Position numbers and translations under genes: made by a program. Positions 1 to 7,117 of a stretch of DNA of 64,000 nucleotides are shown in pieces. Numbering within the stretch: the first letter of the stretch is position 1; every line of letters begins with the position of its first letter. The notes under the pieces were generated by a model. The model was not told the DNA's origin, searched no databases, and was given only the letters and a program-made list of their open reading frames with translations. Origin of the DNA: Oceanihabitans sediminis (GTDB lineage: Bacteria; Bacteroidota; Bacteroidia; Flavobacteriales; Flavobacteriaceae); assembly GCF_003337215.1 (NCBI RefSeq), contig NZ_QPIG01000003.1, positions 1-64,000 of the forward strand. The letters are read 5' to 3'.

Positions 1-87
1 AATAAGCTATTAAAACAAGCTTTTGCTATTGCTAAATCTGGACTAATATATGAGGATAGCTACAGAAGTTCCTTGGTGAAAAATTAA
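1..87 (+). CDS. C-terminal tail of a transposase, probably IS110 family (cut by window edge)
   Basis: The first 28 codons are open from the window edge to a TAA at 85-87. The tail contains the string KLLKQAFAIAKSG followed by a short polar end. From memory this resembles the C-terminus of Bacteroidota IS110-family DEDD transposases, where a similar segment closes the catalytic Ser domain, but no catalytic residue is inside the window. It is the only plus-strand coding piece at this end of an otherwise minus-strand cassette array, and it stops about 30 bp before a cassette boundary. An IS that inserted into the array is the simplest reading. Another transposase family, or a host gene, cannot be excluded from 28 residues. 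Confidence 0.45.
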   Translation, partial: NKLLKQAFAIAKSGLIYEDSYRSSLVKN

Positions 88-111
88 TGCTTTTTTACTT
101 GTTTTTTACCA

Positions 112-129
112 CAGTACTTTGTTGGCATT
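112..129. repeat. Truncated attC-like site R0 (right end only)
   Basis: The bases ACTTT directly before GTTGGCATT match the right end of R1 (ACTTT before GTTACC). The rest of the roughly 120-bp palindrome is missing and is replaced by the transposase tail. GTTGGCATT at 121-129 is the exact reverse complement of AATGCCAAC at 800-808, so this is the 3' boundary of cassette C1. Confidence 0.6.
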
Positions 130-193
130 TCGTTGTTTTATTCAAATTTATATTTTCAATTCAATAATTGTTAAATTCCTCTAAAATTGGTGA

Positions 194-382
194 TTATTTC
201 TTTCTAACAAGAACAAGACCAAATACAGTTAAACCAATGCAAGCTATAACAGTTATAGAATTACCAATCATTGGTAGAACGTTAAAGTCGATACAATCTA
301 ATTCGCCTTGTTTTTTACCTCTAAAAAAAGCAAAGACTAAAGATGCTAAAATTAATATATATCCAATGAATTTTTTTATCAT
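194..382 (-). CDS. Small two-helix membrane protein, cassette C1
   Basis: This reads as a 62-residue protein starting at the ATG at 382 (MIKKFIGYILIL). An upstream in-frame start 12 codons earlier is less likely because the hydrophobic segment begins right after MIKK. Two transmembrane stretches (about residues 5-20 and 40-57) flank a short loop with an RGKKQGE patch. It lies in cassette C1 downstream of the 518-769 gene, with about 135 bp between them and no attC site in that gap. I do not recognise a family. It could be a genuine small inner-membrane protein or a chance ORF, and its position at the 3' end of the cassette favours a real gene. Confidence 0.45.
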   Translation of the reverse strand: MIKKFIGYILILASLVFAFFRGKKQGELDCIDFNVLPMIGNSITVIACIGLTVFGLVLVRKK

Positions 383-517
383 AACTAATTTGTTTTTTAA
401 TTCCGATTGAGTGAGCAATTCCGCAATTTGCTAAATTCCTTATTCAATTCGAGTTTTGCTTTTCAATTCAGTTTCCGATTCCGAAAACAAGCTAAAAGTC
501 AAACGTTTTGTTTTAAA

Positions 518-769
518 TCACTCTTTTTTATATTTCTTATGTTCTATTTTCTTTTTTTCTAAAATCATATAAAATTTTCGTGGCGATATTTTCAGGTCTT
601 TTGTTATTTCGCTCACTTTTTTCTGTCCTTTTTTATATAGCTTTAAATTCTCGTTTACTTTTTTGTCAAAGTAATGTTTTTCAAGTTTCTCAACGATTAG
701 TAATTCAGTCAGATTTGAGTCATTCGAATATTTTTCAATTTCCGTTTTAATGTCTTTTAAATTACTCAT
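518..769 (-). CDS. Small charged protein of unknown function, cassette C1
   Basis: The protein is 83 residues from MSNLKD; three codons of the longest ORF precede this more typical start. It is lysine- and glutamate-rich and predicted mostly helical. The C-terminal half (VSEITKDLKISPRKFYMILEKK) looks like a small helix-turn-helix of the kind seen in IS3-type or homeodomain-like DNA-binding proteins. There is no membrane segment. It is the first gene of cassette C1, starting about 31 bp from the cassette end at 808, with no recognisable promoter box. Function is unknown; DNA binding is a weak inference from the HTH-like pattern. Confidence 0.55.
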   Translation of the reverse strand: MSNLKDIKTEIEKYSNDSNLTELLIVEKLEKHYFDKKVNENLKLYKKGQKKVSEITKDLKISPRKFYMILEKKKIEHKKYKKE

Positions 770-801
770 AATTGTCATTTTTAACGGTTCTGCTCAATGA
801 A

Positions 802-932
802 TGCCAACGGTTTGTGTATGGTTAGTGGCGGATTTCAAAGCACTTCACTTTCAGTTTAGCACTTAGCTTGATAAATGCTAAAATCTTGAATATCAGCATA
901 AAAACCGCCATTAACTATACACTTTGTTACCT
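802..932. repeat. attC-like site R1 (C1/C2)
   Basis: The arms GTGTATGGTTAGTGGCGG (left) and CCGCCATTAACTATACAC (right) form an 18-bp stem on the plus strand with G.T wobbles at stem positions 7 and 12 and no other mismatch. The ends are GCCAAC (806-808) and GTTACC (926). The spacing is 120 bp. Confidence 0.85.
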
Positions 933-942
933 GCTGGCTTTT

Positions 943-2961
943 CTATTTCAACGCTTTATTTACTTGTTGAATTAGCTTTTTCCAATTAGCAAGTTCTGTC
1001 GGTTTTAGCTTATTGGCTTCATTTTCCCTTGTCCATTTTATATACATTTTCGCCAATTTGTATTTTGAAAAATCTGGAACTTCTGCCGAAAAAATATCGA
1101 TTATGGGTCTGTTAGGCTGGCTGTCTGATGTCGCTTTTGTGTCAACTCCATATTCCTTTTTAACTATTCCTATCAGAGTTTCTCTTAACAGGTCTTCAAT
1201 CTCCGCTTTGGGAACATTATCTACAAAATCCTTCGTTCTTAAAATGTTTTTATTTCCAAGTGTATGGACAAGGTTCTCTTGTTGTGCGGCTTGGTCGCCT
1301 GCTGAATCAGAGTCTAGTAAAGCTGCTACTTTTAAGTTGTGAGCGAATAAAATTGTAGCATAATAAACTACTTTACCTGCCGAATTAGCAAAAACTAAGG
1401 CAATCTTATCATTAAGATTTTCATCTTTTGACTCTCTTAATAAATTGGCAGTAGCATCAACATACCAATAGTCAGTAATTCCTTCTAAAATCAAGTTTCT
1501 TTGTTGAGAAAAAAGACTTTGAGCTAGGTCATAGCCTAATGCTTCTTGCAAGGGCAATAATCCTGCTGGGTCACTTGATGAAATTGTCGTGTGTACTTTT
1601 GTTCCTTCTTTTCGATTTTTCAATTCAACAACTCTAACTAAATCCAATTCATCTGGTCCAACAAGAAAAGGAGAGTGAGTTGTATAAATTGTCTGATTAT
1701 GCTCTGCAAGTCTTGTAATCGTATCTCTAAAATCTCTTTGTTTCAATCCGTGTAAGCTCATTCCTGGTTCGTCAAGCAGTAGAACTGCATTTTTATGTTT
1801 ATCCATTGCTTCTGCGAAGAATACAACGAAGAAAGAAACTAACCATTGGAAGCCTTCTGAACGTTGGTCTAATTCAATATCAACTCCAATATCGTCTTCT
1901 ACAACAACCTTTAAATATTGTCCATCTGCTGTAACTTTAAGTTTATCCGCTTCTGGTCTTTCAGGGTTTGGCATCCAAACTTTCTTGATTTCTTCTGTTA
2001 AGCGAACACTTGCAGCGTTTAATTTGTAGCTTCTCGTATCAAGTTTATCTTTATAATCTTTTAAAGCGTCAGGTTTATTAATGTCAGGACTTTGTGTTTT
2101 ACCAAGATTTGAGAGTTCTCGTGCTGTAAAACCAAGCAACTTTAACAAGCATAGATTGCCATAATCATAATATTGGTCATCAAGTAATTTCTGTTCTGTT
2201 CTTGTTGCCAAGTGTTCCAAATGCACCGAAGGTTTTACTTTGAAATAATTATTGAATAGAATAAAGACTGGTTTTAATTTACTTAAAGTATCTAATACTA
2301 ATTGGTACTTACTATTGAAGTCAATTTGCTCAACTAACTTTTCGTATCGACTTTCTTCCTTTTCATTACCTTCTTCAATTAATGCATAATTTTTCTCAAT
2401 GAATGGTTTTAGATTTTTACAATTTTCATCAGTTAGAATTGTAGAATCTTCAAATGTGTCAATAATTGGTTTAATCAGTATGCTTGGTTTCTTTGTCTCT
2501 TCTTCAGGATATTCAATTGAGTACTGTTTATCTAAGTGAGCAATAAGTCTAGAAAGGTCTGATTTGATGTCCTTAAAATTGATACGGTTTGGAGCATCAA
2601 TTAAACTGTGATAAGTCGAGTTATCTATGTTTTTATAGAATTTGTATTTACAGTTTCTAAACTGCTCGGGTATTTCTTCTTTGTCGCTATCTTCGAGTTC
2701 AAAATAACCTGTTACTACCGTTACATTCTTTGGGTCGACTTTCCCTGTGTCTATATCATTGAATTTAGAACGTGGATAGTCTCTTAACACTTCAAAACCA
2801 AGCACGTCTGATGGTTTATTAAGCTGTTGTAAGGCTTTAAGGAGAACAGTCTTACCTGCTTCGTTTGGGCCAACCAAAATCGTTTTCAGTTCTTCTATAT
2901 CAAATTCGCCTGTATCTATAATACTGCGATAGTTCTGAACTCTTGCTTTAGTTAATTTCAT
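943..2961 (-). CDS. OLD-family ATP-dependent endonuclease (AAA ATPase + TOPRIM), cassette C2
   Basis: This is a 672-residue protein. The N-terminal ABC/SMC-like ATPase has Walker A GPNEAGKT at 31-38 and a Walker B/D-loop LLLDEPGMSLH near residue 400, with an SxxH-type H-loop region after it (IYTTHSPFL). The C-terminal TOPRIM domain shows LILEGITDYWY and ALLDSDSAGD. The whole layout fits OLD (overcoming lysogenization defect) nucleases, which cut DNA with metal ions and often act in phage defence. No partner such as a GajB-type UvrD helicase lies next to it, so this is a stand-alone class 1 OLD. It fills cassette C2 alone (926-2990), with a 29-bp leader and no promoter box, so transcription probably comes from upstream. 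A defence role is inferred. Confidence 0.85.
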   Translation of the reverse strand: MKLTKARVQNYRSIIDTGEFDIEELKTILVGPNEAGKTVLLKALQQLNKPSDVLGFEVLRDYPRSKFNDIDTGKVDPKNVTVVTGYFELEDSDKEEIPEQFRNCKYKFYKNIDNSTYHSLIDAPNRINFKDIKSDLSRLIAHLDKQYSIEYPEEETKKPSILIKPIIDTFEDSTILTDENCKNLKPFIEKNYALIEEGNEKEESRYEKLVEQIDFNSKYQLVLDTLSKLKPVFILFNNYFKVKPSVHLEHLATRTEQKLLDDQYYDYGNLCLLKLLGFTARELSNLGKTQSPDINKPDALKDYKDKLDTRSYKLNAASVRLTEEIKKVWMPNPERPEADKLKVTADGQYLKVVVEDDIGVDIELDQRSEGFQWLVSFFVVFFAEAMDKHKNAVLLLDEPGMSLHGLKQRDFRDTITRLAEHNQTIYTTHSPFLVGPDELDLVRVVELKNRKEGTKVHTTISSSDPAGLLPLQEALGYDLAQSLFSQQRNLILEGITDYWYVDATANLLRESKDENLNDKIALVFANSAGKVVYYATILFAHNLKVAALLDSDSAGDQAAQQENLVHTLGNKNILRTKDFVDNVPKAEIEDLLRETLIGIVKKEYGVDTKATSDSQPNRPIIDIFSAEVPDFSKYKLAKMYIKWTRENEANKLKPTELANWKKLIQQVNKALK

Positions 2962-2983
2962 ATTCTATGTTTTTTTTGCTTGC

Positions 2984-3116
2984 AGGTAACGGTCTTGGCT
3001 ATGGTTTCGTTGCGTGAAAATCCGCGAGGATTTTCCGCCGTGCACCGAAGATAGCAAATTTGCGAGGACTTTCCGAGAGGAAAGTCAGAAGCAATGAACT
3101 ATAGCCGTTGTTGTGT
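2984..3116. repeat. attC-like site R2 (C2/C3)
   Basis: The left arm GGCTATGGTTTCGTTGC pairs with the right arm GCAATGAACTATAGCC, leaving one extra T in the left arm plus G.T wobbles at 7 and 12. The loop carries two internal hairpins built from GAAAATCC/GGATTTTC and GACTTTCC/GGAAAGTC. The ends are GGTAAC (2990) and GTTGTGTGT (3110). Confidence 0.85.
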
Positions 3117-3518
3117 GTAGTTTTTTTTTCTTTTCGTTAATATTAATCCGCCAATATAAGTCAAAATCATAAATGGCAACCCAAAGATAATCCCAGTTAT
3201 AAAAGAAAGATTTCTTCCGATATCATTTGTCAATTTCGCCATTGCTTGCGATTGTTTTTCGTTAATTTCATTTCCGCTAAAAAATCCGTCTTTGTTTAGG
3301 TCATAAGAATTTAAGTTCCATTGAGCATATATGTCGTCATAAAGAGCTGAACCAACAACTGATAAATATGCCAATAAAAAAACTGTCAAACTAATCCATA
3401 ATAATCGTCTTTTATTCTTCCGAAATATTTTTTTTCGTTTAGCTAAAATCATTATTAATCCGACAATGCAAATAATCACTGGAATTAAAATATGGTATGG
3501 AATTGTTATTGGGCTCAT
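3099..3518 (-). CDS. Membrane protein with an EF-hand loop, cassette C3
   Basis: The 139-residue protein has about four hydrophobic segments (residues 8-25, 40-57, 104-128 and a shorter one). Between the second and third lies DLNKDGFFSGNE, a perfect 12-residue EF-hand calcium loop (D-x-N-x-D-G-x-x-S-x-x-E). Calcium binding outside the membrane plane is therefore plausible. The last codons, ending QQRL, are encoded inside the arm of its own attC site R2, so cassette recombination at that site would not disturb them but their sequence is shared with the palindrome. The family is not recognised. It is the sole gene of cassette C3 (3110-3538), starting 20 bp from the cassette end. Confidence 0.7.
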   Translation of the reverse strand: MSPITIPYHILIPVIICIVGLIMILAKRKKIFRKNKRRLLWISLTVFLLAYLSVVGSALYDDIYAQWNLNSYDLNKDGFFSGNEINEKQSQAMAKLTNDIGRNLSFITGIIFGLPFMILTYIGGLILTKRKKNYTQQRL

Positions 3519-3531
3519 TTTGTTAAATTAC

Positions 3532-3662
3532 ACACAACGGTTTTGTATAAGATTAGTTGCGTGGTTTAGCAACGAATTTAGCAAATACAAACCGAATAGA
3601 AAATCCGCAAGGATTTTCGTAAGTAGGCTTGAACTAGCAATTAATTTTATACGGTGTTGTAG
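3532..3662. repeat. attC-like site R3 (C3/C4)
   Basis: The left arm GTATAAGATTAGTTGC and right arm GCAATTAATTTTATAC form a 16-bp stem with G.T wobbles at 7 and 12 and no bulge. It is nearly identical to R11. The ends are CACAAC (3538) and GTTGTAGCAC (3656). Confidence 0.85.
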
Positions 3663-3666
3663 CACG

Positions 3667-4230
3667 TTATTTTTTGTTTTTATATAATTCCATTGCTTTA
3701 AGGAATTTCATTCCACCATCTTCAGTCAGGTCGTTTATGAATCCATTTAATTCAGGGTTGTTTTTGTCAATCCAGCTCAAAAGTCCATTTTTATTTTTTT
3801 CCCAAGTCGGATAATCAAAGTTCAGGTAATCTGTTTCTATACTGATTATTTTATCTTTTTGAAACTTAATAATTTGATTTGTTATAAATGGTTTTTCGTG
3901 AAGAAAAAAGATTCTTTTGTCCATTTTTGAAATTTTTGCTTTGACAATTCCATCTTTTTGTTCAATTTCAAGTATTTCATAGTTAGGTTCAAAAACAGAA
4001 TCCCATTTTAAAACCTCCAAATATTCTTTTATAGAATATGTATTTTTATGTTCTCCTTCTATTGTTTTTATACTATCCGCAAACGATTCCGATATTTTAG
4101 AGTAGTCCGAATTGTCAAGAATCTTAAAGTATTGTTTAGTAATTTCAACTCTGTCAATTTCCTTTTCAGAGTTTTTACAGGATATAATTCCGATTGTCAA
4201 TATTAGTAATAGTACTATAGTTTTGTTCAT
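3667..4230 (-). CDS. NTF2-like lipoprotein, paralogue 1, cassette C4
   Basis: The 187-residue protein has a lipoprotein signal (hydrophobic stretch then GIISC, acylated Cys at about 18) followed by KNSEKEID. The body resembles an NTF2/SnoaL-like fold: a helical start (EITKQYFKILDNSDYSKI), then alternating strands, then a C-terminal helix ending in YKNKK. It is clearly homologous over its whole length to the identical pair at 6294-6857 and 20311-20874, sharing the KWDSVF, ISK.DKRI.FLH and GFxNDxTxxGGM blocks. It is the sole gene of cassette C4 (3656-4261). No catalytic residues are evident, so a ligand-binding or protein-binding role at the periplasmic or outer-membrane face is the safest guess. 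Confidence 0.7.
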   Translation of the reverse strand: MNKTIVLLLILTIGIISCKNSEKEIDRVEITKQYFKILDNSDYSKISESFADSIKTIEGEHKNTYSIKEYLEVLKWDSVFEPNYEILEIEQKDGIVKAKISKMDKRIFFLHEKPFITNQIIKFQKDKIISIETDYLNFDYPTWEKNKNGLLSWIDKNNPELNGFINDLTEDGGMKFLKAMELYKNKK

Positions 4231-4254
4231 TCGTTTTTGGTTTGGTCTAATGTG

Positions 4255-4387
4255 CTACAACGGTCTCGTATAACCGTCAGTTACGGGATTAAAGTTAATG
4301 ATTTTCGGTTAAGAACAGGCGTTAGCAATTCCGAGTGGATTCGGACGTAGTCGAATCCGCCGTAATTGCGGTTATACATTGTTGTAC
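4255..4387. repeat. attC-like site R4 (C4/C5), GTATAACCG type
   Basis: The left arm GTATAACCGTCAGTTACGG pairs with the right arm CCGTAATTGCGGTTATAC, with a single extrahelical T at left position 10 and a G.T wobble at right position 12. The loop contains a 7-bp hairpin GGATTCG/CGAATCC. The ends are CTACAAC (4261) and GTTGTACAAC (4381). Confidence 0.88.
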
Positions 4388-4395
4388 AACGTTTT

Positions 4396-4851
4396 TTATT
4401 TACTTCTCTTAATCCACTTTCCAAATTGAATTCCGACTAAAATTGCTGGAATAAATCCAATTACCATAATCCAAAAGAATGGTTTGAAAATATAGTCCTC
4501 AAATGAGTCCCAAAAAGTGTCATAAGGTTCCATTCCTTCTTGGACAAATCCAGTCCAACCAACAAGAAACGCGGTTATTATTAAAGTCAGAAATCCGTAT
4601 TTTGCTCCGACTTTGTCAGAATCTTTTTTCTTTATCAGTATTTCATATCCAGCATTTTTTCCGAACAAGTATGCAAGTCCGTAAAAAATTCCAATTCCGA
4701 TAATGATGTTTATCCAATAATTCCATTCAACCATCCATTGTGGACTTCCACCAGCAAGTAACATCATAAACAGAAAGGCAATTAAAACTCCAATCGTTGC
4801 AGATTGTAGTGCTTTTTTAATTCCGATGTTTTTAGCTATTTCAGGTGTCAT
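4396..4851 (-). CDS. Polytopic membrane protein of unknown function, cassette C5
   Basis: This is 151 residues from MTPEIAKNIG. The longer ORF would begin inside the attC stem R5 and add 33 unlikely residues, so the ATG at 4851 is chosen. Four hydrophobic segments are visible (about residues 17-33, 43-62, 85-102 and 128-145), with a charged loop KKKDSDKVG after the second. This looks like a DUF4199-type small integral membrane protein, but I cannot name the family with confidence. It is the only gene in cassette C5 (4381-4878), whose ends are the self-complementary GTTGTACAAC. Confidence 0.65.
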   Translation of the reverse strand: MTPEIAKNIGIKKALQSATIGVLIAFLFMMLLAGGSPQWMVEWNYWINIIIGIGIFYGLAYLFGKNAGYEILIKKKDSDKVGAKYGFLTLIITAFLVGWTGFVQEGMEPYDTFWDSFEDYIFKPFFWIMVIGFIPAILVGIQFGKWIKRSK

Positions 4852-4871
4852 TTTGCTTTTTGGGAAATGTT

Positions 4872-5000
4872 GTACAACGGTTTTGTGTATGGCTCGTTGC
4901 GGGAAATCCGCGAGGATTTTCCGCTGTAAAACGAAGATAGCAAATTGCAATGAATTCCGATTAGGAATTCAGCCGCAATGAGCTATACACGTTGTTACCA
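4872..5000. repeat. attC-like site R5 (C5/C6)
   Basis: The left arm GTGTATGGCTCGTTGCGG and right arm CCGCAATGAGCTATACAC form an 18-bp stem with G.T wobbles at 7 and 12. The loop has a second hairpin around GAATTCC. This is the shortest site (118 bp AAC to GTT). The ends are TACAAC (4878) and GTTACCACAC (4994). Confidence 0.85.
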
Positions 5001-5025
5001 CACGTTTTTTTATTCCGCTGTTGTT

Positions 5026-5556
5026 TTAATTCAGTTTTTTATTTTCTAATATGTCAAATCCAAAAAGTCCATTCCGAGTTTCCAATTCAACGGTTTTATA
5101 TTGATTCATTTTTTCAAAGTATTGGTTGTTAAAAACCAACTCTTTCTTAATTCCTTTATAATTAATTGTAAATACAGGCTGCTCTTCTCCGATTCTGTAT
5201 TTTGTTCCACCACGTATAGAAGTCCGTTCAACAATTTTATACGATTCCTTTTTGCTTTTTTTGTCAGCAAAGTGATAATTCATAAACATAAAAACAGAGC
5301 AAGCTGTAAATCCAAATCCAATGAAATAGTTTATTAAAGCATATAGCTTTATGGTTTTGTAGTGAAAGTATGTGTTTTTAAAATTCCTAAAATCAATTCC
5401 GTATGCTATGATTCCGAACGCATTAATTATCAACGCTGGAATTAACCAATTAATGATTGTATTTCTAAAAATCTGTATTTGCAAATACATTGAAAATATT
5501 CCAATAAAGAAAATTGTCGGATAGAATATTTGTCTTTGTTTTTGCGTCATTCTCAA
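5026..5556 (-). CDS. Membrane protein of unknown function, cassette C6
   Basis: The protein is 176 residues, or 174 if the second Met (MTQKQRQ) is used. Three membrane segments occupy roughly residues 10-28, 36-55 and 72-92. A soluble C-terminal part of about 80 residues (RTSIRGGTKYRIGEEQPVFTINYKG) is rich in predicted beta strands. The topology suggests an anchored periplasmic or cytoplasmic beta domain. I recognise no family. It is the single gene of cassette C6 (4994-5567); its start codon sits about 11 bp from the cassette end, so the leader is almost absent and translation may rely on read-through transcription. Confidence 0.62.
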   Translation of the reverse strand: MRMTQKQRQIFYPTIFFIGIFSMYLQIQIFRNTIINWLIPALIINAFGIIAYGIDFRNFKNTYFHYKTIKLYALINYFIGFGFTACSVFMFMNYHFADKKSKKESYKIVERTSIRGGTKYRIGEEQPVFTINYKGIKKELVFNNQYFEKMNQYKTVELETRNGLFGFDILENKKLN

Positions 5557-5560
5557 ATGT

Positions 5561-5695
5561 GTGGTAACGGTCTCGTATAACCGTCAGTTACGGGTTAAAG
5601 TACGCAAATTTTTCGGTTTAGCACAGACGTTAGCAATTCCGAGTGGATTCGGACGTAGTCGAATCCGCCGTAATTGCGGTTATACATTGTTGCCC
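5561..5695. repeat. attC-like site R6 (C6/C7), GTATAACCG type
   Basis: It has the same arms, bulged T and GGATTCG/CGAATCC loop hairpin as R4, differing mainly in the left half of the loop. The ends are GGTAAC (5567) and GTTGCCCAC (5689). Confidence 0.88.
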
Positions 5696-5702
5696 ACAGT
5701 TT

Positions 5703-6137
5703 TTATTTTTCACGTGTTATTTTATATTCAAATCGATTTCCCAATAGCCATCCCCATTTTCTTCTAAAATACGGGTCTTTCATTTTTGTAATTCGTTTTC
5801 CTCTGTCCGTAATTGGATAAATCCGATTATTCTCAATTTCGAGTACTCGTGTTTTAGTCGGTTTCTTAATTTTCGAAATGCTATCTTTTAAACTCATAGT
5901 TTCTGGATAAACCGAAAATATGAAATGTTTTAAAATCAGTTTGTTGTCGGTTATTTTATATTTTCCGTATTCGCTCCAAGTCAAATCATATTCATTTGTC
6001 CATTTGAAAGTGTTGTCAGGATAAAGTTCAATGGTTTCCAGCAAAAAATCACCTCTTAAAATTCCTTTATACACAATTGTATCTTGCGCATAAAGATTTG
6101 TTCCGATTAAGAATATTGCTAAGTATATTATTTTCAC
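5703..6137 (-). CDS. Secreted beta-rich protein of unknown function, cassette C7
   Basis: The 144-residue protein has a clear signal peptide (MKIIYLAIFLIGTNLYA, then QD). The mature part is beta-rich with a lipocalin-like start (IELYPDNTFKWTNEYDLTWSEYGKYKITDNKLIL), the pattern of small calycin-like periplasmic proteins in Bacteroidota. The C-terminus is basic (FRRKWGWLLGNRFEYKITREK). It is the single gene of cassette C7 (5689-6163). No enzymatic motif is seen, and a ligand-binding role is only inferred from the strand pattern. Confidence 0.62.
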   Translation of the reverse strand: MKIIYLAIFLIGTNLYAQDTIVYKGILRGDFLLETIELYPDNTFKWTNEYDLTWSEYGKYKITDNKLILKHFIFSVYPETMSLKDSISKIKKPTKTRVLEIENNRIYPITDRGKRITKMKDPYFRRKWGWLLGNRFEYKITREK

Positions 6138-6156
6138 GCGATTTTTTTCAAATTGT

Positions 6157-6289
6157 GGGCAACGGTCCCGTATAACCGTCAGTTACGGGTTTAAAGTTAA
6201 TGATTTTCGGTTTAGCACGGACGTTAGCAATTCCGAGTGGATTCGGACGTAGTCGAATCCGCCGTAATTGCGGTTATACATTGTTGTAG
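6157..6289. repeat. attC-like site R7 (C7/C8), GTATAACCG type
   Basis: The arms are of the R4 type with a bulged T. From AAC (6161) onward the site is identical to R18 at 20178, as part of the duplicated 734-bp unit; the four bases before AAC differ (GGGC here, AGGT there). The right end is GTTGTAGCAC (6283). Confidence 0.9.
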
Positions 6290-6894
6290 CACGTTATTTT
6301 TTGTTTTTATACAGTTCAATCGCTTTTAAATAATTCATTCCGCCACTCTTTGTTTGGTCGTTCAAAAACCCATTCAATTCAGGTTGATTTTCCGCAATCC
6401 AATTTACAAGTTTATCTCTGTTTTTAACAAATTCCTCAACGTTAAATGATGCAGAAGTCCTATTGATATTTTTTATTTTATTGCCCTCAAATTGTATGAT
6501 TTCGTCTGTGATAATAGGTTCGTGATGAAGAAAGGAAATTCGCTTGTCCGTTTTTGAAATTTTAGCTTTTATAATTCCATTTTCTTTTTCGATTTTGAGT
6601 ATTTTGTAAGTCGGTTGGAATACAGAGTCCCATTTTACCCATTCAGCATATTCATTTTCGCTATATTTCTGTTCAAATCCGTCGTCAATGGTCGTAAATC
6701 TCTCCGTGATTAATTCAGTCGTTTTTGAAGGATTTGAATTGTCAATTGCAATGTAGAATTTTTCAGCAATTTCCAATTCATCAATTTCCTTTTCAGAATT
6801 TTTGCAGGAAATAATTCCGATTGTTATGAGTAATAAAAGAACTGTGAATTTATTCATTTTACGTTTGGTTGGTCATAATGTGCTACAACGGTCT
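6161..6894 (-). repeat. Duplicated cassette unit, copy 1 (attC R7 + lipoprotein gene)
   Basis: This stretch reads the same as 20178-20911 at a constant offset of 14,017 bp; the encoded proteins are identical. Identity starts at the AAC of the left palindrome and ends a few bases past the AAC of the next palindrome, so exactly one gene plus its own attC has been copied. That is the unit an integron moves. Confidence 0.9.
6294..6857 (-). CDS. NTF2-like lipoprotein, paralogue 2 copy A, cassette C8
   Basis: The 187-residue lipoprotein has the acylation motif GIISC followed by KNSEKEIDELEI. It then shows the same NTF2-like layout as the C4 protein, with the shared blocks KWDSVFQP, KISKTDKRISFLHHEP and GFLNDQTKSGGM. 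It is identical in protein sequence to 20311-20874. Three of the 27 cassettes thus carry this family, so it is favoured cargo. It starts about 32 bp inside the cassette end at 6889 and has no visible promoter box. Location is probably the periplasmic side of a membrane; substrate or partner is unknown. Confidence 0.72.
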   Translation of the reverse strand: MNKFTVLLLLITIGIISCKNSEKEIDELEIAEKFYIAIDNSNPSKTTELITERFTTIDDGFEQKYSENEYAEWVKWDSVFQPTYKILKIEKENGIIKAKISKTDKRISFLHHEPIITDEIIQFEGNKIKNINRTSASFNVEEFVKNRDKLVNWIAENQPELNGFLNDQTKSGGMNYLKAIELYKNKK

Positions 6895-7013
6895 AGTATA
6901 AGAATAGTAGCGGATTTTAAGCACTAACTTTTCGGTTTAACACAGACCTTTTTTATATTCATTTAATTTTGTTTCAGCGATTAAACCGCTATTATTTTTA
7001 TACATTGTTGTAC
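6883..7013. repeat. attC-like site R8 (C8/C9)
   Basis: The left arm GTATAAGAATAGTAGCGG and right arm CCGCTATTATTTTTATAC form an uninterrupted 18-bp stem with G.T wobbles only at 7 and 12. The loop is AT-rich and lacks the GGATTCG hairpin. The ends are CTACAAC (6889) and GTTGTACAC (7007). Confidence 0.87.
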
Positions 7014-7117
7014 ACTGGCTTTTTTTTCCGCAAACTTGCTAGCGTTGGCAGAAGACATACTCTTTTGCAATTTTTGACTTTAGCATTGGCTGGTGCGAAT
7101 TGCAAATGTGTATGGCT

